Positions 34,551 through 43,815 of a stretch of 64,000 nucleotides of DNA are shown piece by piece (the first letter of the stretch is position 1; every line of letters starts with the position of its first letter). Source of the stretch: an uncultured Clostridia bacterium (GTDB lineage Bacteria > Bacillota > Clostridia > Oscillospirales > Acutalibacteraceae); NCBI GenBank assembly GCA_946500295.1, contig CAMMVF010000002.1:83053-147052 (forward strand), in the 5' to 3' direction. Both the position numbers and the translations under genes were made by a program. Under the pieces are notes generated by a model. That model searched no databases, was not told the origin of the DNA, and saw nothing but the letters and a program-made list of their open reading frames with translations.

Positions 34551-35486
34551 TCAGTCTTTCTTAATTTCCCCTGTCACATCAGTGAGGAGCTTTTTCATCT
34601 TCAAAGCCTCGTCCCTTGCTGCGGCGGCAAAGTCGCCTTCGGCACAGCCCGACTTTTGCCATGCGCACATAATTCCTCTTGACGAGTTCACTATTGCGCC
34701 GAGCCCGTTTTTATCAAATGCACCTGCGATATCGTCCGCCGTACCGCCCTGAGCGCCATACCCGGGCACCAGGAAGAAGGTGTGGGGCAACTCCAGGCGA
34801 AGCTCAGTGAGCTGCTCCGGATAGGTAGCGCCGACCACAGCTCCTACTCCAGAATATCCGTATCTGCCGGGAAGTTCTTCTCCCCATCTCTCGCACAGCT
34901 TACCCATGTGAAGGTAAATTGTCTCGCCGCCCTCGAGCTCGAGGTTTTGCAGCTCGCCAGAGCTGGGGTTGGAGGTTTTAACGAGGACAAACATACCCTT
35001 ATCCTCCGCCTTGGCAACCTCAATCACCGGTGCAATTCCGTCAGTTCCGAGATAGCCGTTTACCGTCAGCGCGTCAGCGCCGAAGGCAGTGACGCGCTCG
35101 CCCTCTATCTCGGTTTTGCCGAGATGAGCAGCGGCATAAGCCTGCATTGTTGTGCCTATGTCGTTGCGCTTTGCATCGGTTATGACGAACATTCCCTTCT
35201 CCTTTGCATAGGAGATTGTCCTCTCAAGCGCCCTGACGCCCTGCCAGCCGTACATCTCGTAATAAGCCGCCTGCGGCTTTACCGCCGGTACAATATCGCA
35301 TAGAGAATCTATAAGTCCTTTGTTAAACTGCCACAGCGCCTCAGCCGCACCCTCGAGGGTTTTGCCGTACTGCTCGAAGGCTGCGCTCTTTATATATTCG
35401 GGAATGTAGCCGAGCTTTGGGTCAAGCCCTGCCACAGTAGGATTTTGCTTTTCAACTATTTTTTCAATAAGTCTATCAAATGACAT
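34551..35486 (-). CDS. pyrF: Orotidine 5'-phosphate decarboxylase (type 2)
   Basis: Last step of UMP synthesis. About 311 residues, the length of the type 2 (longer) OMP decarboxylase family. Contains TVAGLDPKLGYIP, the catalytic DAKRNDIGTTMQAYA, VNGYLGTDGI and the phosphate-binding LVPGYGAQGG. Start at the ATG after GAGGAG, five codons after the track start. It follows pyrC at 39 bases; probably co-transcribed. Confidence 0.96.
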   Translation of the reverse strand: MSFDRLIEKIVEKQNPTVAGLDPKLGYIPEYIKSAAFEQYGKTLEGAAEALWQFNKGLIDSLCDIVPAVKPQAAYYEMYGWQGVRALERTISYAKEKGMFVITDAKRNDIGTTMQAYAAAHLGKTEIEGERVTAFGADALTVNGYLGTDGIAPVIEVAKAEDKGMFVLVKTSNPSSGELQNLELEGGETIYLHMGKLCERWGEELPGRYGYSGVGAVVGATYPEQLTELRLELPHTFFLVPGYGAQGGTADDIAGAFDKNGLGAIVNSSRGIMCAWQKSGCAEGDFAAAARDEALKMKKLLTDVTGEIKKD

Positions 35487-35525
35487 TTCTATTCTCCTCA
35501 CATTATATATTTATCAACAACTAAT

Positions 35526-36785
35526 CTATTTATCGCAGTAAACTATTTTTCCTCCCAGAACAGTGTACTTCACCCTTCCCTTGAGGGTCTTTCCCTTAAA
35601 CGGGCAATTCTTTGATTTTCCATGCAGTTTATTTACATCTACTACCCATTCCTCGTCAGGGTCAAAAATTACAACGTCAGCCGCTGCGCCTTTGCTGAGA
35701 CTGCCCGCGCTTATTCCCAGGATTTTTGCCGGATTTGTACTCATCAGACTTATTATATCGAGCAGATTAAGCTTCCCCGTATGATATAAATACGTCAACG
35801 TCACGGCAAGCGAAGTCTCCATTCCTATCGAACCGTTGGGGGCAGACTCAAAGTCGCTTTTATCCTCTGCGGTGTGCGGAGCGTGGTCGGTGGCTATGGC
35901 GTCTATTATCCCGTGCTGGAGTGCGTAAATTATAGCCTCCACGTCCTCCTCTGTTCTCAGCGGAGGATTCATTCTGTAATCGGCGTCACGCTTCAAAAGC
36001 TCCTTTTCATTCAGAGCAAAGTAGTGCGGAGCTGTCTCGGCGGAAACCTCGACAAAATTCTCCTTTGCCGACTTTATCATGTCAACCGCTTCTTTCGTGC
36101 TGACATGGCAGATATGAATCGGCACTCCGTAAGACGAAGCCAAGGCTATCTCCCTGGCAGTGCCACAGTTTTCGGCAGCTCTGGGGATACCCTTGATTCC
36201 CAGAGCATCGGACACCTCTCCCTCGTTTATCTTTCCGCCGCTTGCGAGATACAAATCCTCGCAATGTGCAACCACCGACATACCGAGGCTTTCAGCCTTT
36301 AACATAGCCTCGGCCATCAAGGCTGTGTCCTCCACCGGTCTGCCGTCGTCAGTCAGAGCAACTGCTCCGGCATCGCCGAGGGCTTCAATATCCGTCAACT
36401 CACGGCTTTTCAAGCCCTTTGTAATACTCGCTGCAACGTACACTCTCGCATCCGCTGATTTTGCCTTGTCAAGGATATACCTCACTGTCTCCTCGTTGTC
36501 AACCGTCGGGGCAGTGTTCGGCATTGCGAGCAGGCTCGTCACGCCGCCCGCTGCGGCCGCCTTGCACCCGGAGATTATATCCTCCTTCTCGGTCTGCCCG
36601 GGATCTCTGAGGTGAACGTGCATATCGACAAGCCCAGGAGCTGCCACCAATCCCGTGCCGTCTATAACCTCAAAGTACTCCCGAGCTTCATCGGAGATCA
36701 CTCCGCCGTCTATATAGATGTCCCCGATCTCGTCTTTGTTGACCGTCGGGTCTATGATGCGTACATTTTTAATAATTAAGCCCAT
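35526..36785 (-). CDS. pyrC: Dihydroorotase (class I)
   Basis: Zinc amidohydrolase forming dihydroorotate in pyrimidine synthesis. 419 residues: metal-binding DMHVHLRDPGQTEKEDI, LAMPNTAPTVDN, VVAHCEDLYL, IHICHVSTKEAVD, and IATDHAPHTAEDK. It lies 11 bases after a membrane-protein gene and upstream of pyrF, so the three probably share a transcript. Confidence 0.97.
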   Translation of the reverse strand: MGLIIKNVRIIDPTVNKDEIGDIYIDGGVISDEAREYFEVIDGTGLVAAPGLVDMHVHLRDPGQTEKEDIISGCKAAAAGGVTSLLAMPNTAPTVDNEETVRYILDKAKSADARVYVAASITKGLKSRELTDIEALGDAGAVALTDDGRPVEDTALMAEAMLKAESLGMSVVAHCEDLYLASGGKINEGEVSDALGIKGIPRAAENCGTAREIALASSYGVPIHICHVSTKEAVDMIKSAKENFVEVSAETAPHYFALNEKELLKRDADYRMNPPLRTEEDVEAIIYALQHGIIDAIATDHAPHTAEDKSDFESAPNGSIGMETSLAVTLTYLYHTGKLNLLDIISLMSTNPAKILGISAGSLSKGAAADVVIFDPDEEWVVDVNKLHGKSKNCPFKGKTLKGRVKYTVLGGKIVYCDK

Positions 36786-36796
36786 ACTTAGCTCCT

Positions 36797-38167
36797 TTAC
36801 CTGTACTTATCCCAATAGCTGTCACTGTCAAAGTTCTTGACAAACTCACTGTCCTCGCTTGAGCTGTGCCTTGCGGCATATCTCTCCTCACGCTGCGCCC
36901 TGCGCTTAGCCGCAGCCGCACGCTCTTTCTCGGTTTTCTCTGGTCTTGGACTGTGGCTGCGCTTCTCGCTTTCCGAAGCGTGTTTGTGCTCGTGCGCCGG
37001 CTCTTTTTCTGTTTTTGATGACTTTGCAAGCGCCCCTTTGACCTTGCCTTTAAAACCGTTCTCCTCCGGATAATCATCTACAAACGCTTCGTCGTAATCC
37101 TCGTTGTTATTTCTCGAAAGCTCATAAAGGTCTGACTGCTCAGGGTTATCGCTTTGGTCGGCCTGCTTTATTATATCCACCTTGAGGCGAACCGGTCTGT
37201 TTTCAAAATTCTCGTCGCCCGGGGTATTTTTAAGATAGTCAAGCTGAACCTGAGTGGGGATCTCCGACTGATCATCAAACAGGCCGTCGCTTTCTATCTC
37301 ACGGAAGTAGCTCTCTGCGGCGTCCTCGCCTCTTGGGTCCTTTTTTTTGGGCTTGTGATGATGCGTTGTTCTTACGGGTTTTGCCGTCTTTACCCCTGCG
37401 TACTCGTCGCTGTCAGTCTGAGTAAGGTTGTTATCTCTTTTCTGACGGACCTGTTTTTGTTCGCTGTGCCTATCCTTTTGCTCCGATATCACTGCCTCAG
37501 CATAATCGTCAGGCTTTGCCGAGCGCTTGCTCTTGATAGTCTTTATCACCAAGAAAGCAAGTATTGCGGCTACCAACACGGCAATAGCCACACAGACGAC
37601 CGTCCCTATCGCACCGAGCACATTGACCTCGGCTGGCTGGGTTAATATCTCGTCAAAGACTATACTTCTTGCGGCTGTGTTGAAAATTCCGTGGTCGGAA
37701 ATGGTCAACTCCCTGTTGCCGACGCTGAGCTTAAGCTCGTAATTGTAGCCGTTGACAACCGTGGAGCTTGTCAGACAGTTGTCCTCGTTGTTTATACAGT
37801 CAAAAAATATAGCCTGCGAGGTCTCATAGGTCGATATCTTGTCCGCCCCTGCGCTCTGCTGAATTTCCTGCTCTGTCTGCTCGACTTCATCCTTCGTCAA
37901 ATCCTTATATGTAAATAAATCATCAGACTTTTCCGAAGTTAGAGTTATAGTATATGTGTTATTTTCATCAGATGCATTTAGCAGTTGTCCCTCGTCCACC
38001 TCATACACAGTGTACACAGCGTCTCCGGGTATCTCCATGCTTATGCCGGGCTTGTCGATGTGTACGCTCTGACGTTCAACCTCAGCCGATACCGTCAGGC
38101 ACATAACCAATGCCATCATAACAGCCGAAACACAACCGATTAGGGTTTTGATTTTTACTCTGTTCAT
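36797..38167 (-). CDS. Secreted-then-anchored membrane protein of unknown function
   Basis: 456 residues, not recognised. A signal peptide (about 1-28, ending LVMCLTVSAEV) is followed by an extracellular domain (about 30-180) with two cysteines near FFDCINNEDNCLTSS that could form a disulfide. One membrane helix (about 185-208) leads into a long, very charged, probably disordered cytoplasmic tail rich in Lys, Arg, Glu and Ser (KTEKERAAAAKRRAQREER). Its stop is 11 bases from pyrC and a promoter lies upstream, so it leads the pyrC-pyrF transcript although no metabolic link is evident. Confidence 0.75.
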   Translation of the reverse strand: MNRVKIKTLIGCVSAVMMALVMCLTVSAEVERQSVHIDKPGISMEIPGDAVYTVYEVDEGQLLNASDENNTYTITLTSEKSDDLFTYKDLTKDEVEQTEQEIQQSAGADKISTYETSQAIFFDCINNEDNCLTSSTVVNGYNYELKLSVGNRELTISDHGIFNTAARSIVFDEILTQPAEVNVLGAIGTVVCVAIAVLVAAILAFLVIKTIKSKRSAKPDDYAEAVISEQKDRHSEQKQVRQKRDNNLTQTDSDEYAGVKTAKPVRTTHHHKPKKKDPRGEDAAESYFREIESDGLFDDQSEIPTQVQLDYLKNTPGDENFENRPVRLKVDIIKQADQSDNPEQSDLYELSRNNNEDYDEAFVDDYPEENGFKGKVKGALAKSSKTEKEPAHEHKHASESEKRSHSPRPEKTEKERAAAAKRRAQREERYAARHSSSEDSEFVKNFDSDSYWDKYR

Positions 38168-38259
38168 ATTTCCAATCCTTTACGCTTTATTCGTAAACCT
38201 AGTTTAGTTTCAATTCAATATCGCAAAGCCGCTTTTATGCGTGCGACATACCTTCTTAC

Positions 38260-38288
38260 ATTATACAATCAAACTCTGAAAAACACAA
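38260..38288 (-). promoter_or_regulatory. Promoter of the membrane protein-pyrC-pyrF unit
   Basis: TTGTGT, 17-base spacer, TATAAT on the minus strand, about 90 bases before the start codon. Confidence 0.65.
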
Positions 38289-38321
38289 CCACAAAATAGC
38301 TCCGCTCCGTCTGCAAATTTC

Positions 38322-38350
38322 CAAAAAAATAAGAGACCTTCCGGTCTCTT
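38322..38350 (-). terminator. Terminator of acpP
   Basis: AAGAGACC, a GGAA loop, GGTCTCTT, then ATTTTTTTGG on the minus strand, 24 bases beyond the acpP stop. Confidence 0.9.
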
Positions 38351-38373
38351 AAATCTTAGATTTAATCCTGTAA

Positions 38374-38601
38374 TCAGGAGTTTTTCTCAATAAAATCAAC
38401 AAGGTTGCCTACAGTCTTGATATTCTCGATCTCGCTATCGGGAACCTCAACCTCAAACTCATCCTCGATTGACATGAGAAGATCAACTACATCGAGAGAA
38501 TCAGCACCCAGATCATCCTGAATGGAAGTCTCTGCGGTGATCTCATCCTCTTCTACGTCGAACTGCTCAGAAAGGATACTCTTTACCTTCTCCAGTACCA
38601 T
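38374..38601 (-). CDS. acpP: Acyl carrier protein
   Basis: 75-residue acidic carrier of growing acyl chains in fatty acid synthesis. The phosphopantetheine attachment serine is in DDLGADSLDVVDLLM. RBS CAGGAGG precedes the start. It stands alone between two terminators or promoters rather than in a fab operon. The 38602-38860 gap upstream is A+T rich and non-coding. Confidence 0.97.
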   Translation of the reverse strand: MVLEKVKSILSEQFDVEEDEITAETSIQDDLGADSLDVVDLLMSIEDEFEVEVPDSEIENIKTVGNLVDFIEKNS

Positions 38602-38860
38602 AAATTTTACCTCCTGTTAATTTTTTGGACGCATTGCCTCCGGGTTATAGACAAACCACATAAAAATGTGATAAAATGTAAGCTAAGACAGAGACAAATT
38701 TCGCACTTACATGCAGCGCCGTATTTGCTACAAACACATATTATTAGCAAATCAAGTCTTTGTCAATTACAATTTTGTAATTTTTATATTTTTTATATAA
38801 TTTACACGTGAATCTCTCCATGATTATTTATTTTTACACTTACAGAAAGCAGGTTTTGTT

Positions 38861-39715
38861 ATGAAAAAACAGTATGCAGTCATAGGTCATCCGATCGGTC
38901 ACACGATGTCGCCGTTCATACATAAGAGACTTTTTGAGCTTGAGGGTATAGACGCCGAGTACGGTGTGATGGACATTACCCCCGAGGAACTCACAATGAA
39001 TTACAAAGAACAGCTGTGTAAGCTCGACGGGTATAACGTTACAATCCCCCATAAACAAAACATTATACCCTTACTAAACAGCCTCGACAGCAAAGCGGAG
39101 CTGTATGGCAGCGTAAATACCGTCAATAATTCAAACGGCTGCGCAAAGGGCTACACCACAGACCCCAACGGCTTTTTGAAGGCTTTAGAGCACCACAATA
39201 TGCCCTTGAAATACAATGTCGTCATACTCGGCACCGGCGGAGTTGCAAGGGTAATGGCGTTTGAAGCGGCTATTGCGGGCTGTGCGTTGACCATTGCAGT
39301 AAGAGAAAGTGATTTACATACGGTCGCAGCGCTTGCAGCTGAGCTCAAACAGAAGGTCAGGGGCGTAACCGTAGATACCTGCAAAATAAGCAGGCTCGAC
39401 CACTTTGAAAAAACCACGATAGATTTGCTGATAAACGCCACCCCGGTCGGAATGTATCCGAATGACGATGCTTGTCCCATAGGTGATGATATAATCAAAA
39501 GATGCACAAATGTCTTTGACGCTGTTTACAACCCGCTCGAGACCGCGCTCGTAAAAAAAGCAAAGGCCAACGGTGCAAATGCAGCGGGCGGCATGTCGAT
39601 GCTGGTATGGCAGGCCGTAGTATCTCACGAGATATGGAATGGTACTAGCTTTAATTCTGACGACATAGAGAAGCTCTGTGCCGACAGCGCAGAATACCTT
39701 AAAAAAACATTTTAA
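38861..39715 (+). CDS. aroE: Shikimate dehydrogenase
   Basis: NADPH-dependent reduction of 3-dehydroshikimate in aromatic amino acid synthesis. 284 residues: substrate domain with GHPIGHTMSPFIHK and the catalytic lysine in YNVTIPHKQNI; cofactor domain with LGTGGVARVMAFEA and INATPVGMYPN; C-terminal GANAAGGMSMLVWQA. Followed closely by aroK. Confidence 0.96.
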   Translation: MKKQYAVIGHPIGHTMSPFIHKRLFELEGIDAEYGVMDITPEELTMNYKEQLCKLDGYNVTIPHKQNIIPLLNSLDSKAELYGSVNTVNNSNGCAKGYTTDPNGFLKALEHHNMPLKYNVVILGTGGVARVMAFEAAIAGCALTIAVRESDLHTVAALAAELKQKVRGVTVDTCKISRLDHFEKTTIDLLINATPVGMYPNDDACPIGDDIIKRCTNVFDAVYNPLETALVKKAKANGANAAGGMSMLVWQAVVSHEIWNGTSFNSDDIEKLCADSAEYLKKTF

Positions 39716-39753
39716 ACATTTTGCTTGCAGAAAATTATACGAGGGGTGATAAT

Positions 39754-40281
39754 ATGAAGGAGGGCGCTCCCATAGTGCTGTGCGGCTTCATGGGCTGCGG
39801 CAAAACCACCGTCGGCAAAATCATCTCAAAGCGCACTAACCTTGAATTTATCGACATGGACATTTATATAGAGCAAAAAGAGGGAATGAAAATTAAAGAT
39901 ATCTTCGCCCGACGCGGCGAGGGCTACTTCAGAGATTTGGAACACAAGGCCTGCAAGGAGCTTGCCGCCAGAAAAAACTGCGTGATAAGCTCCGGAGGAG
40001 GGGCGATGACCTTTGAGCGCAACGTCAAGGCTATGGAAAACGACGCCATAATAGTCCTGCTGAGCGTGCCGCTTGATGAGATACGATACCGACTGAGAAA
40101 CGACACCAAGCGCCCCCTGCTTCAGCGACCCGACAAGGACGAGGCGATGAAGGAGCTGTACGAAAAGCGGCTGCCATACTACCATGCCGCCGCACGCTTC
40201 GTAATTCACCCGGGAAAAACCCCTGCGGCAACAGCTGAAAAAATCATCGAGATACTAAAGCTTCCGAAAGTCGAAAAATAA
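39754..40281 (+). CDS. aroK: Shikimate kinase
   Basis: Phosphorylates shikimate. About 175 residues: P-loop LCGFMGCGKTTVGK, substrate-binding FIDMDIYIE and RRGEGYFRDLE, VISSGGGAM, and the lid arginine region YRLRNDTKRPLLQRP. I choose the ATG following GAGGGGTGAT instead of the track start 11 codons earlier. Co-transcribed with aroE. Confidence 0.96.
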   Translation: MKEGAPIVLCGFMGCGKTTVGKIISKRTNLEFIDMDIYIEQKEGMKIKDIFARRGEGYFRDLEHKACKELAARKNCVISSGGGAMTFERNVKAMENDAIIVLLSVPLDEIRYRLRNDTKRPLLQRPDKDEAMKELYEKRLPYYHAAARFVIHPGKTPAATAEKIIEILKLPKVEK

Positions 40282-40285
40282 TACC

Positions 40286-40312
40286 GCCGCTGTCATTATG
40301 GCAGCGGCTTTT
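40286..40312 (+). terminator. Terminator of aroE-aroK
   Basis: GCCGCTG / CAGCGGC stem with a nine-base loop followed by TTTT, directly after the aroK stop. Confidence 0.75.
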
Positions 40313-40453
40313 ACTCAGCATATATACAAATTGCAAAAATTCAATCTTGTATACTTTTCGTATAATTATTCTGCGGCTTTTTTAAGCCAATCGCTTTTCA
40401 CAGCCGAACAAATAAGGTAGAATTAATAAACACAACTATTCCGAGGTGGAAAA

Positions 40454-42859
40454 ATGAATTTTACAAAACAAGAGCTTTTAAAGTACAGACAACGACTTAT
40501 GGAAAACGAAGTCGGCAATATGAACGATATGCAGAAAAAGGCGATCTTCTGCACCGAAGGGCCGTTGCTGATTTTGGCGGGAGCGGGCAGCGGAAAGACA
40601 ACCGTGCTGGTAAACAGGATAGCCATGCTCATAAAATACGGTCAGGCTTACCACAGCGAATTTATTCCCTATGACCTGAGCGAGGATGAGCAGCTTGAGC
40701 TCAAAACCTGCGCCGAGCAGAACACCCCTGCGTCAGACGAGCTCACACGCAGGCTCAGCGTAAGCGCGCCCCAACCGTGGCAGATTCTTGCCATCACCTT
40801 CACAAACAAGGCGGCAGGAGAGCTCAAGGACAGAATCTGCGCAAAAATTCCCAATGGCGGGGATGATATCTGGGCGGCGACCTTTCACTCAACCTGCGCC
40901 AGAATGCTTCGCACCTACGGCGACAGGATAGGCTTTACCCGTAACTTCACGGTCTATGATACAGCGGATCAGCAGAGGCTGATGAAGGAATGTCTCAAAA
41001 CCTTAAATATAGATGAGAAGCTTTTGAGCGCGCGCTCGGTACTCAGCGCAATATCAAGGGCTAAGGACAAGATGATCGATGCAGAGGAGTACACAAAGCA
41101 AGCCGGCAGCGACAGCCGAAAATTAAGCATAGCTCAGGCATATCAGCTGTATGAAAAACGACTGAAATCCTCCGACGCTATGGACTTTGACGATTTGCTT
41201 TTTAACGCCGTCAAGCTGTTTGAGACTGCCACCGAGGTGCTTGAGTATTATCAAAACCGTTTCAAATACATAATGGTGGACGAGTATCAGGACACGAGCA
41301 CAGTGCAGTACAAGTTCGTCAGTATGCTCGCCGAGGGCAGGAGAAATATCTGCGTAGTCGGCGACGACGACCAAAGTATATACAAGTTTAGGGGAGCGAC
41401 CATTGAGAACATACTCAGCTTTGAGGACAGTTATCCCGACGCACAGGTAATCCGTCTCGAACAAAATTACCGCTCCACAGGGGTAATTTTAGATGCCGCA
41501 AACAGCGTGATAAGCAACAACAGCGAGAGAAAGGGCAAAACCCTGTGGACAGCCAAAAAAGGCGGAGAGAAGATTGTACAGTATAAGGCACTCAGCGAAC
41601 GGGACGAGGGCAACTACATAGCCCAGACGATATCGGAGCTTGTCGGTCAAGGGCGAAAGTTTTCCGACTTTGCAGTACTGTACAGAATGAAGGCGCAGTC
41701 GAACTCAATCGAGCAGAGTCTGAGCCGTAACGCCATTCCCTATCGCCTCATAGGCGGTCACCGCTTTTACGATAGAGAGGAAATCAAGGACATAACCTCC
41801 TATTTAAGCTTCGTTAACAATCCTGCCGACGATGTCCGGCTTATGAGAATAATCAACAAGCCCAAAAGAAAAATCGGCGATGCCTCAGTAGCTAAAGCCT
41901 CGGAGCTTGCCGCCGAAACCGGGCAGAGCCTGTATGAAATCATCAGGCACGCAGACGAGTTTTCGGTTCTCAGCCGCGCTGCCGCCAAAATGAAGGATTT
42001 TTGCCGAATGATGGATCCGATTATCGAGATGGCACAGGACGAAGAAGTGAGCATCGAGGATATTTACCACGCTATTTTACGCTCGACTAAGTATCTTGAT
42101 TGGCTCAAAGTTGAAAAAGAGGATCACGAAGAGAGAGCCGAGAATATAGACGAGCTTTTGACCAGTATAAAGAAGTTCGAGGAGGATCACCCGGACGATG
42201 CAAGCCTGAGCGGCTTTTTGGAGGAGATATCGCTGTTCACCGACATAGACAACTACGACGAACAGGGCGATTATGTGGTGCTAATGACCTTGCACGCAGC
42301 CAAGGGGCTTGAATTCCCGATTGTATTCATTCCGGGAATGGAGGATGGAATCTTCCCCGGCGCTATGTCGATAATGGAGCCGGGTGAAATGGAGGAGGAA
42401 AGACGTCTTGCCTACGTCGGAATCACCAGGGCAAAGGAAAGGCTCTACCTCGTAAACGCTAAGGAGAGAATGTTCAGAGGCTCGACTACAAGAAACCTCC
42501 CTTCCCGCTTCATAGACGAGATACCAAACGAGCTTTTAGAATACAGCCAGAGCTCCTATCAAAGCTTTACACCGGGAATCGGCTCATATTCAGGTGAAGT
42601 CTCACGGCAGCGCTACGGAGGCGCACGTTTACCTTTGGGAGGAGGCCTGCCCAAGATAAATATGCCGAAGAAAAACACACCTACGGGCAAGGGACAGAGC
42701 TTCCGCCCCGGCGACAGAATCCGCCACTCGGCCTTCGGCGAGGGCACCGTGACCGCCGCCACACCGATGGGCAACGACACCCTGCTCGAGGTCGCCTTTG
42801 ACTCGGTCGGCACAAAGAAGCTCATGGCAAACTACGCAAAAATATCGAAGGTAAGCTAA
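40454..42859 (+). CDS. pcrA: ATP-dependent DNA helicase PcrA/UvrD
   Basis: 3'-5' superfamily 1 helicase for repair and replication. 801 residues, somewhat longer than usual. Motif I LILAGAGSGKTTVLV, Ia ITFTNKAAGELK, II MVDEYQDTS, III VGDDDQSIYKFRGA, IV RLEQNYRST, V MTLHAAKGLEFPIVF and VI EERRLAYVGITRAK are all present. The C-terminal tail (GDRIRHSAFGEGTV) is the PcrA Tudor-like RNA-polymerase-binding domain. Ribosome site GAGGTGG precedes the ATG. Confidence 0.97.
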   Translation: MNFTKQELLKYRQRLMENEVGNMNDMQKKAIFCTEGPLLILAGAGSGKTTVLVNRIAMLIKYGQAYHSEFIPYDLSEDEQLELKTCAEQNTPASDELTRRLSVSAPQPWQILAITFTNKAAGELKDRICAKIPNGGDDIWAATFHSTCARMLRTYGDRIGFTRNFTVYDTADQQRLMKECLKTLNIDEKLLSARSVLSAISRAKDKMIDAEEYTKQAGSDSRKLSIAQAYQLYEKRLKSSDAMDFDDLLFNAVKLFETATEVLEYYQNRFKYIMVDEYQDTSTVQYKFVSMLAEGRRNICVVGDDDQSIYKFRGATIENILSFEDSYPDAQVIRLEQNYRSTGVILDAANSVISNNSERKGKTLWTAKKGGEKIVQYKALSERDEGNYIAQTISELVGQGRKFSDFAVLYRMKAQSNSIEQSLSRNAIPYRLIGGHRFYDREEIKDITSYLSFVNNPADDVRLMRIINKPKRKIGDASVAKASELAAETGQSLYEIIRHADEFSVLSRAAAKMKDFCRMMDPIIEMAQDEEVSIEDIYHAILRSTKYLDWLKVEKEDHEERAENIDELLTSIKKFEEDHPDDASLSGFLEEISLFTDIDNYDEQGDYVVLMTLHAAKGLEFPIVFIPGMEDGIFPGAMSIMEPGEMEEERRLAYVGITRAKERLYLVNAKERMFRGSTTRNLPSRFIDEIPNELLEYSQSSYQSFTPGIGSYSGEVSRQRYGGARLPLGGGLPKINMPKKNTPTGKGQSFRPGDRIRHSAFGEGTVTAATPMGNDTLLEVAFDSVGTKKLMANYAKISKVS

Positions 42860-42872
42860 AGTTTAATAAATT

Positions 42873-42970
42873 GCAGTCTCAAACTGCAACCCAAGATAAA
42901 AGGGGTTGGTAAAAGCTAGCGGTTATTCGCCGCAGGCTCACCGACCTCTTTAGCTTTTATTTAATTTTAC
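42873..42970 (+). terminator. Structured 3' region of pcrA with alternative hairpins
   Basis: TTGCAGT / ACTGCAA forms one hairpin. AGGGGTTGGT can pair with ACCGACCTCT, while TAAAAGCTA can pair with TAGCTTTTA, which is followed by TTTAATTTT; these two pairings cross and exclude each other. The second would be an intrinsic terminator. The rest of the gap to hsp20 holds the CIRCE promoter and no gene. Confidence 0.5.
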
Positions 42971-43115
42971 AGTGAAACACAGCATATCTCCGGTGCAATT
43001 ATTGTACAATCACTGACCGAAGTTTAAGAAAAAGGCACTCTATATGTGTACTTCCAACAGAATCAAAAGTTAAAATCGCATATTTTGTGAACAATAAATT
43101 AAGCTTTTGCAAATA

Positions 43116-43142
43116 TTAGCACTCTCTCGTTGAAAGTGCTAA
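43116..43142 (+). promoter_or_regulatory. CIRCE operator (HrcA binding site)
   Basis: TTAGCACTC, nine bases, AAGTGCTAA; one mismatch from the consensus TTAGCACTC-N9-GAGTGCTAA. It overlaps the -35 of the hsp20 promoter, so HrcA binding would block RNA polymerase and heat would relieve it. Confidence 0.9.
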
Positions 43143-43158
43143 TTTATGGTGCTATAAT
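43130..43158 (+). promoter_or_regulatory. Sigma-A promoter of hsp20
   Basis: TTGAAA, 17-base spacer, TATAAT. The -35 lies in the spacer and right arm of the CIRCE element. Confidence 0.85.
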
Positions 43159-43256
43159 AAAGTTGTTCAAAGGGAAAGGAAGAAAAGAGACCCCCTTAGA
43201 ACAAATGACAAATCACTAACCACAAAGGACAAGAGCAACGAATGGAGGAATGACTT

Positions 43257-43700
43257 ATGTTGCCCAGCATTTTTGGTGAAAATCTGTTTGACGATTTCTT
43301 TGATGACGATTTTGGTATGGTACCCACGTGGCGCAGTCACAATCCGTTGTTTGGAAAACACGCCAAGAATATGATGAAGACCGATGTGCGCGAAACTGAT
43401 AACACTTACGAGCTTGACATCGACCTGCCCGGCTTTAAGAAAGACGAGATCAATGTGGATTTGAAGGACGGTTATCTGACCATCAGCGCATCTAAGGGTC
43501 TGGACAAAGACGAAAAGGACAAGAAGGGCAAATACATTCGCCAAGAGCGTTATGCTGGAGCCTGCAGCCGCAGCTTTTATGTTGGTGATGTAAAGCCTGA
43601 GGATGTGTCTGCTAAGTATGAGGACGGTATTCTGAAGATTTCCATGCCAAAGAAAGCCCAAAAGCAACTACCTAAGAGCTCCAATATTTCCATCGAATAA
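43257..43700 (+). CDS. hsp20: Small heat-shock protein, Hsp20/alpha-crystallin family
   Basis: ATP-independent holding chaperone in the cytoplasm. 147 residues: short N-terminal arm, alpha-crystallin domain (about 40-135) with KTDVRETDNTYELDIDLPGF, DGYLTISASKG and the A-x-x-x-n-G-v-L-like YEDGILKISMPK, and a short tail lacking a clear IxI motif (SSNISIE is the nearest). GGAGG precedes the ATG. A CIRCE-overlapped promoter and a terminator make it a monocistronic heat-shock unit with a leader of about 100 bases. Confidence 0.95.
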   Translation: MLPSIFGENLFDDFFDDDFGMVPTWRSHNPLFGKHAKNMMKTDVRETDNTYELDIDLPGFKKDEINVDLKDGYLTISASKGLDKDEKDKKGKYIRQERYAGACSRSFYVGDVKPEDVSAKYEDGILKISMPKKAQKQLPKSSNISIE

Positions 43701-43711
43701 AGTACAAAAGC

Positions 43712-43746
43712 GACGTCACCCGCTGATGCGGATGGCGTCCTTTTTT
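43712..43746 (+). terminator. Terminator of hsp20
   Basis: GACGTCACCCGC, loop TGAT, GCGGATGGCGTC, then CTTTTTT, immediately after the gene. Confidence 0.9.
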
Positions 43747-43815
43747 ACACACAAAAATATTGCATTGGGGGAATATTATCTTGACCTTCCCAGCCATATC
43801 CGACTTGAATTAAAA

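Noticed and set aside
39754-40281. Several ORFs antisense to aroK and aroE
   Set aside because: They are shadows of strongly conserved coding frames and lack ribosome sites.
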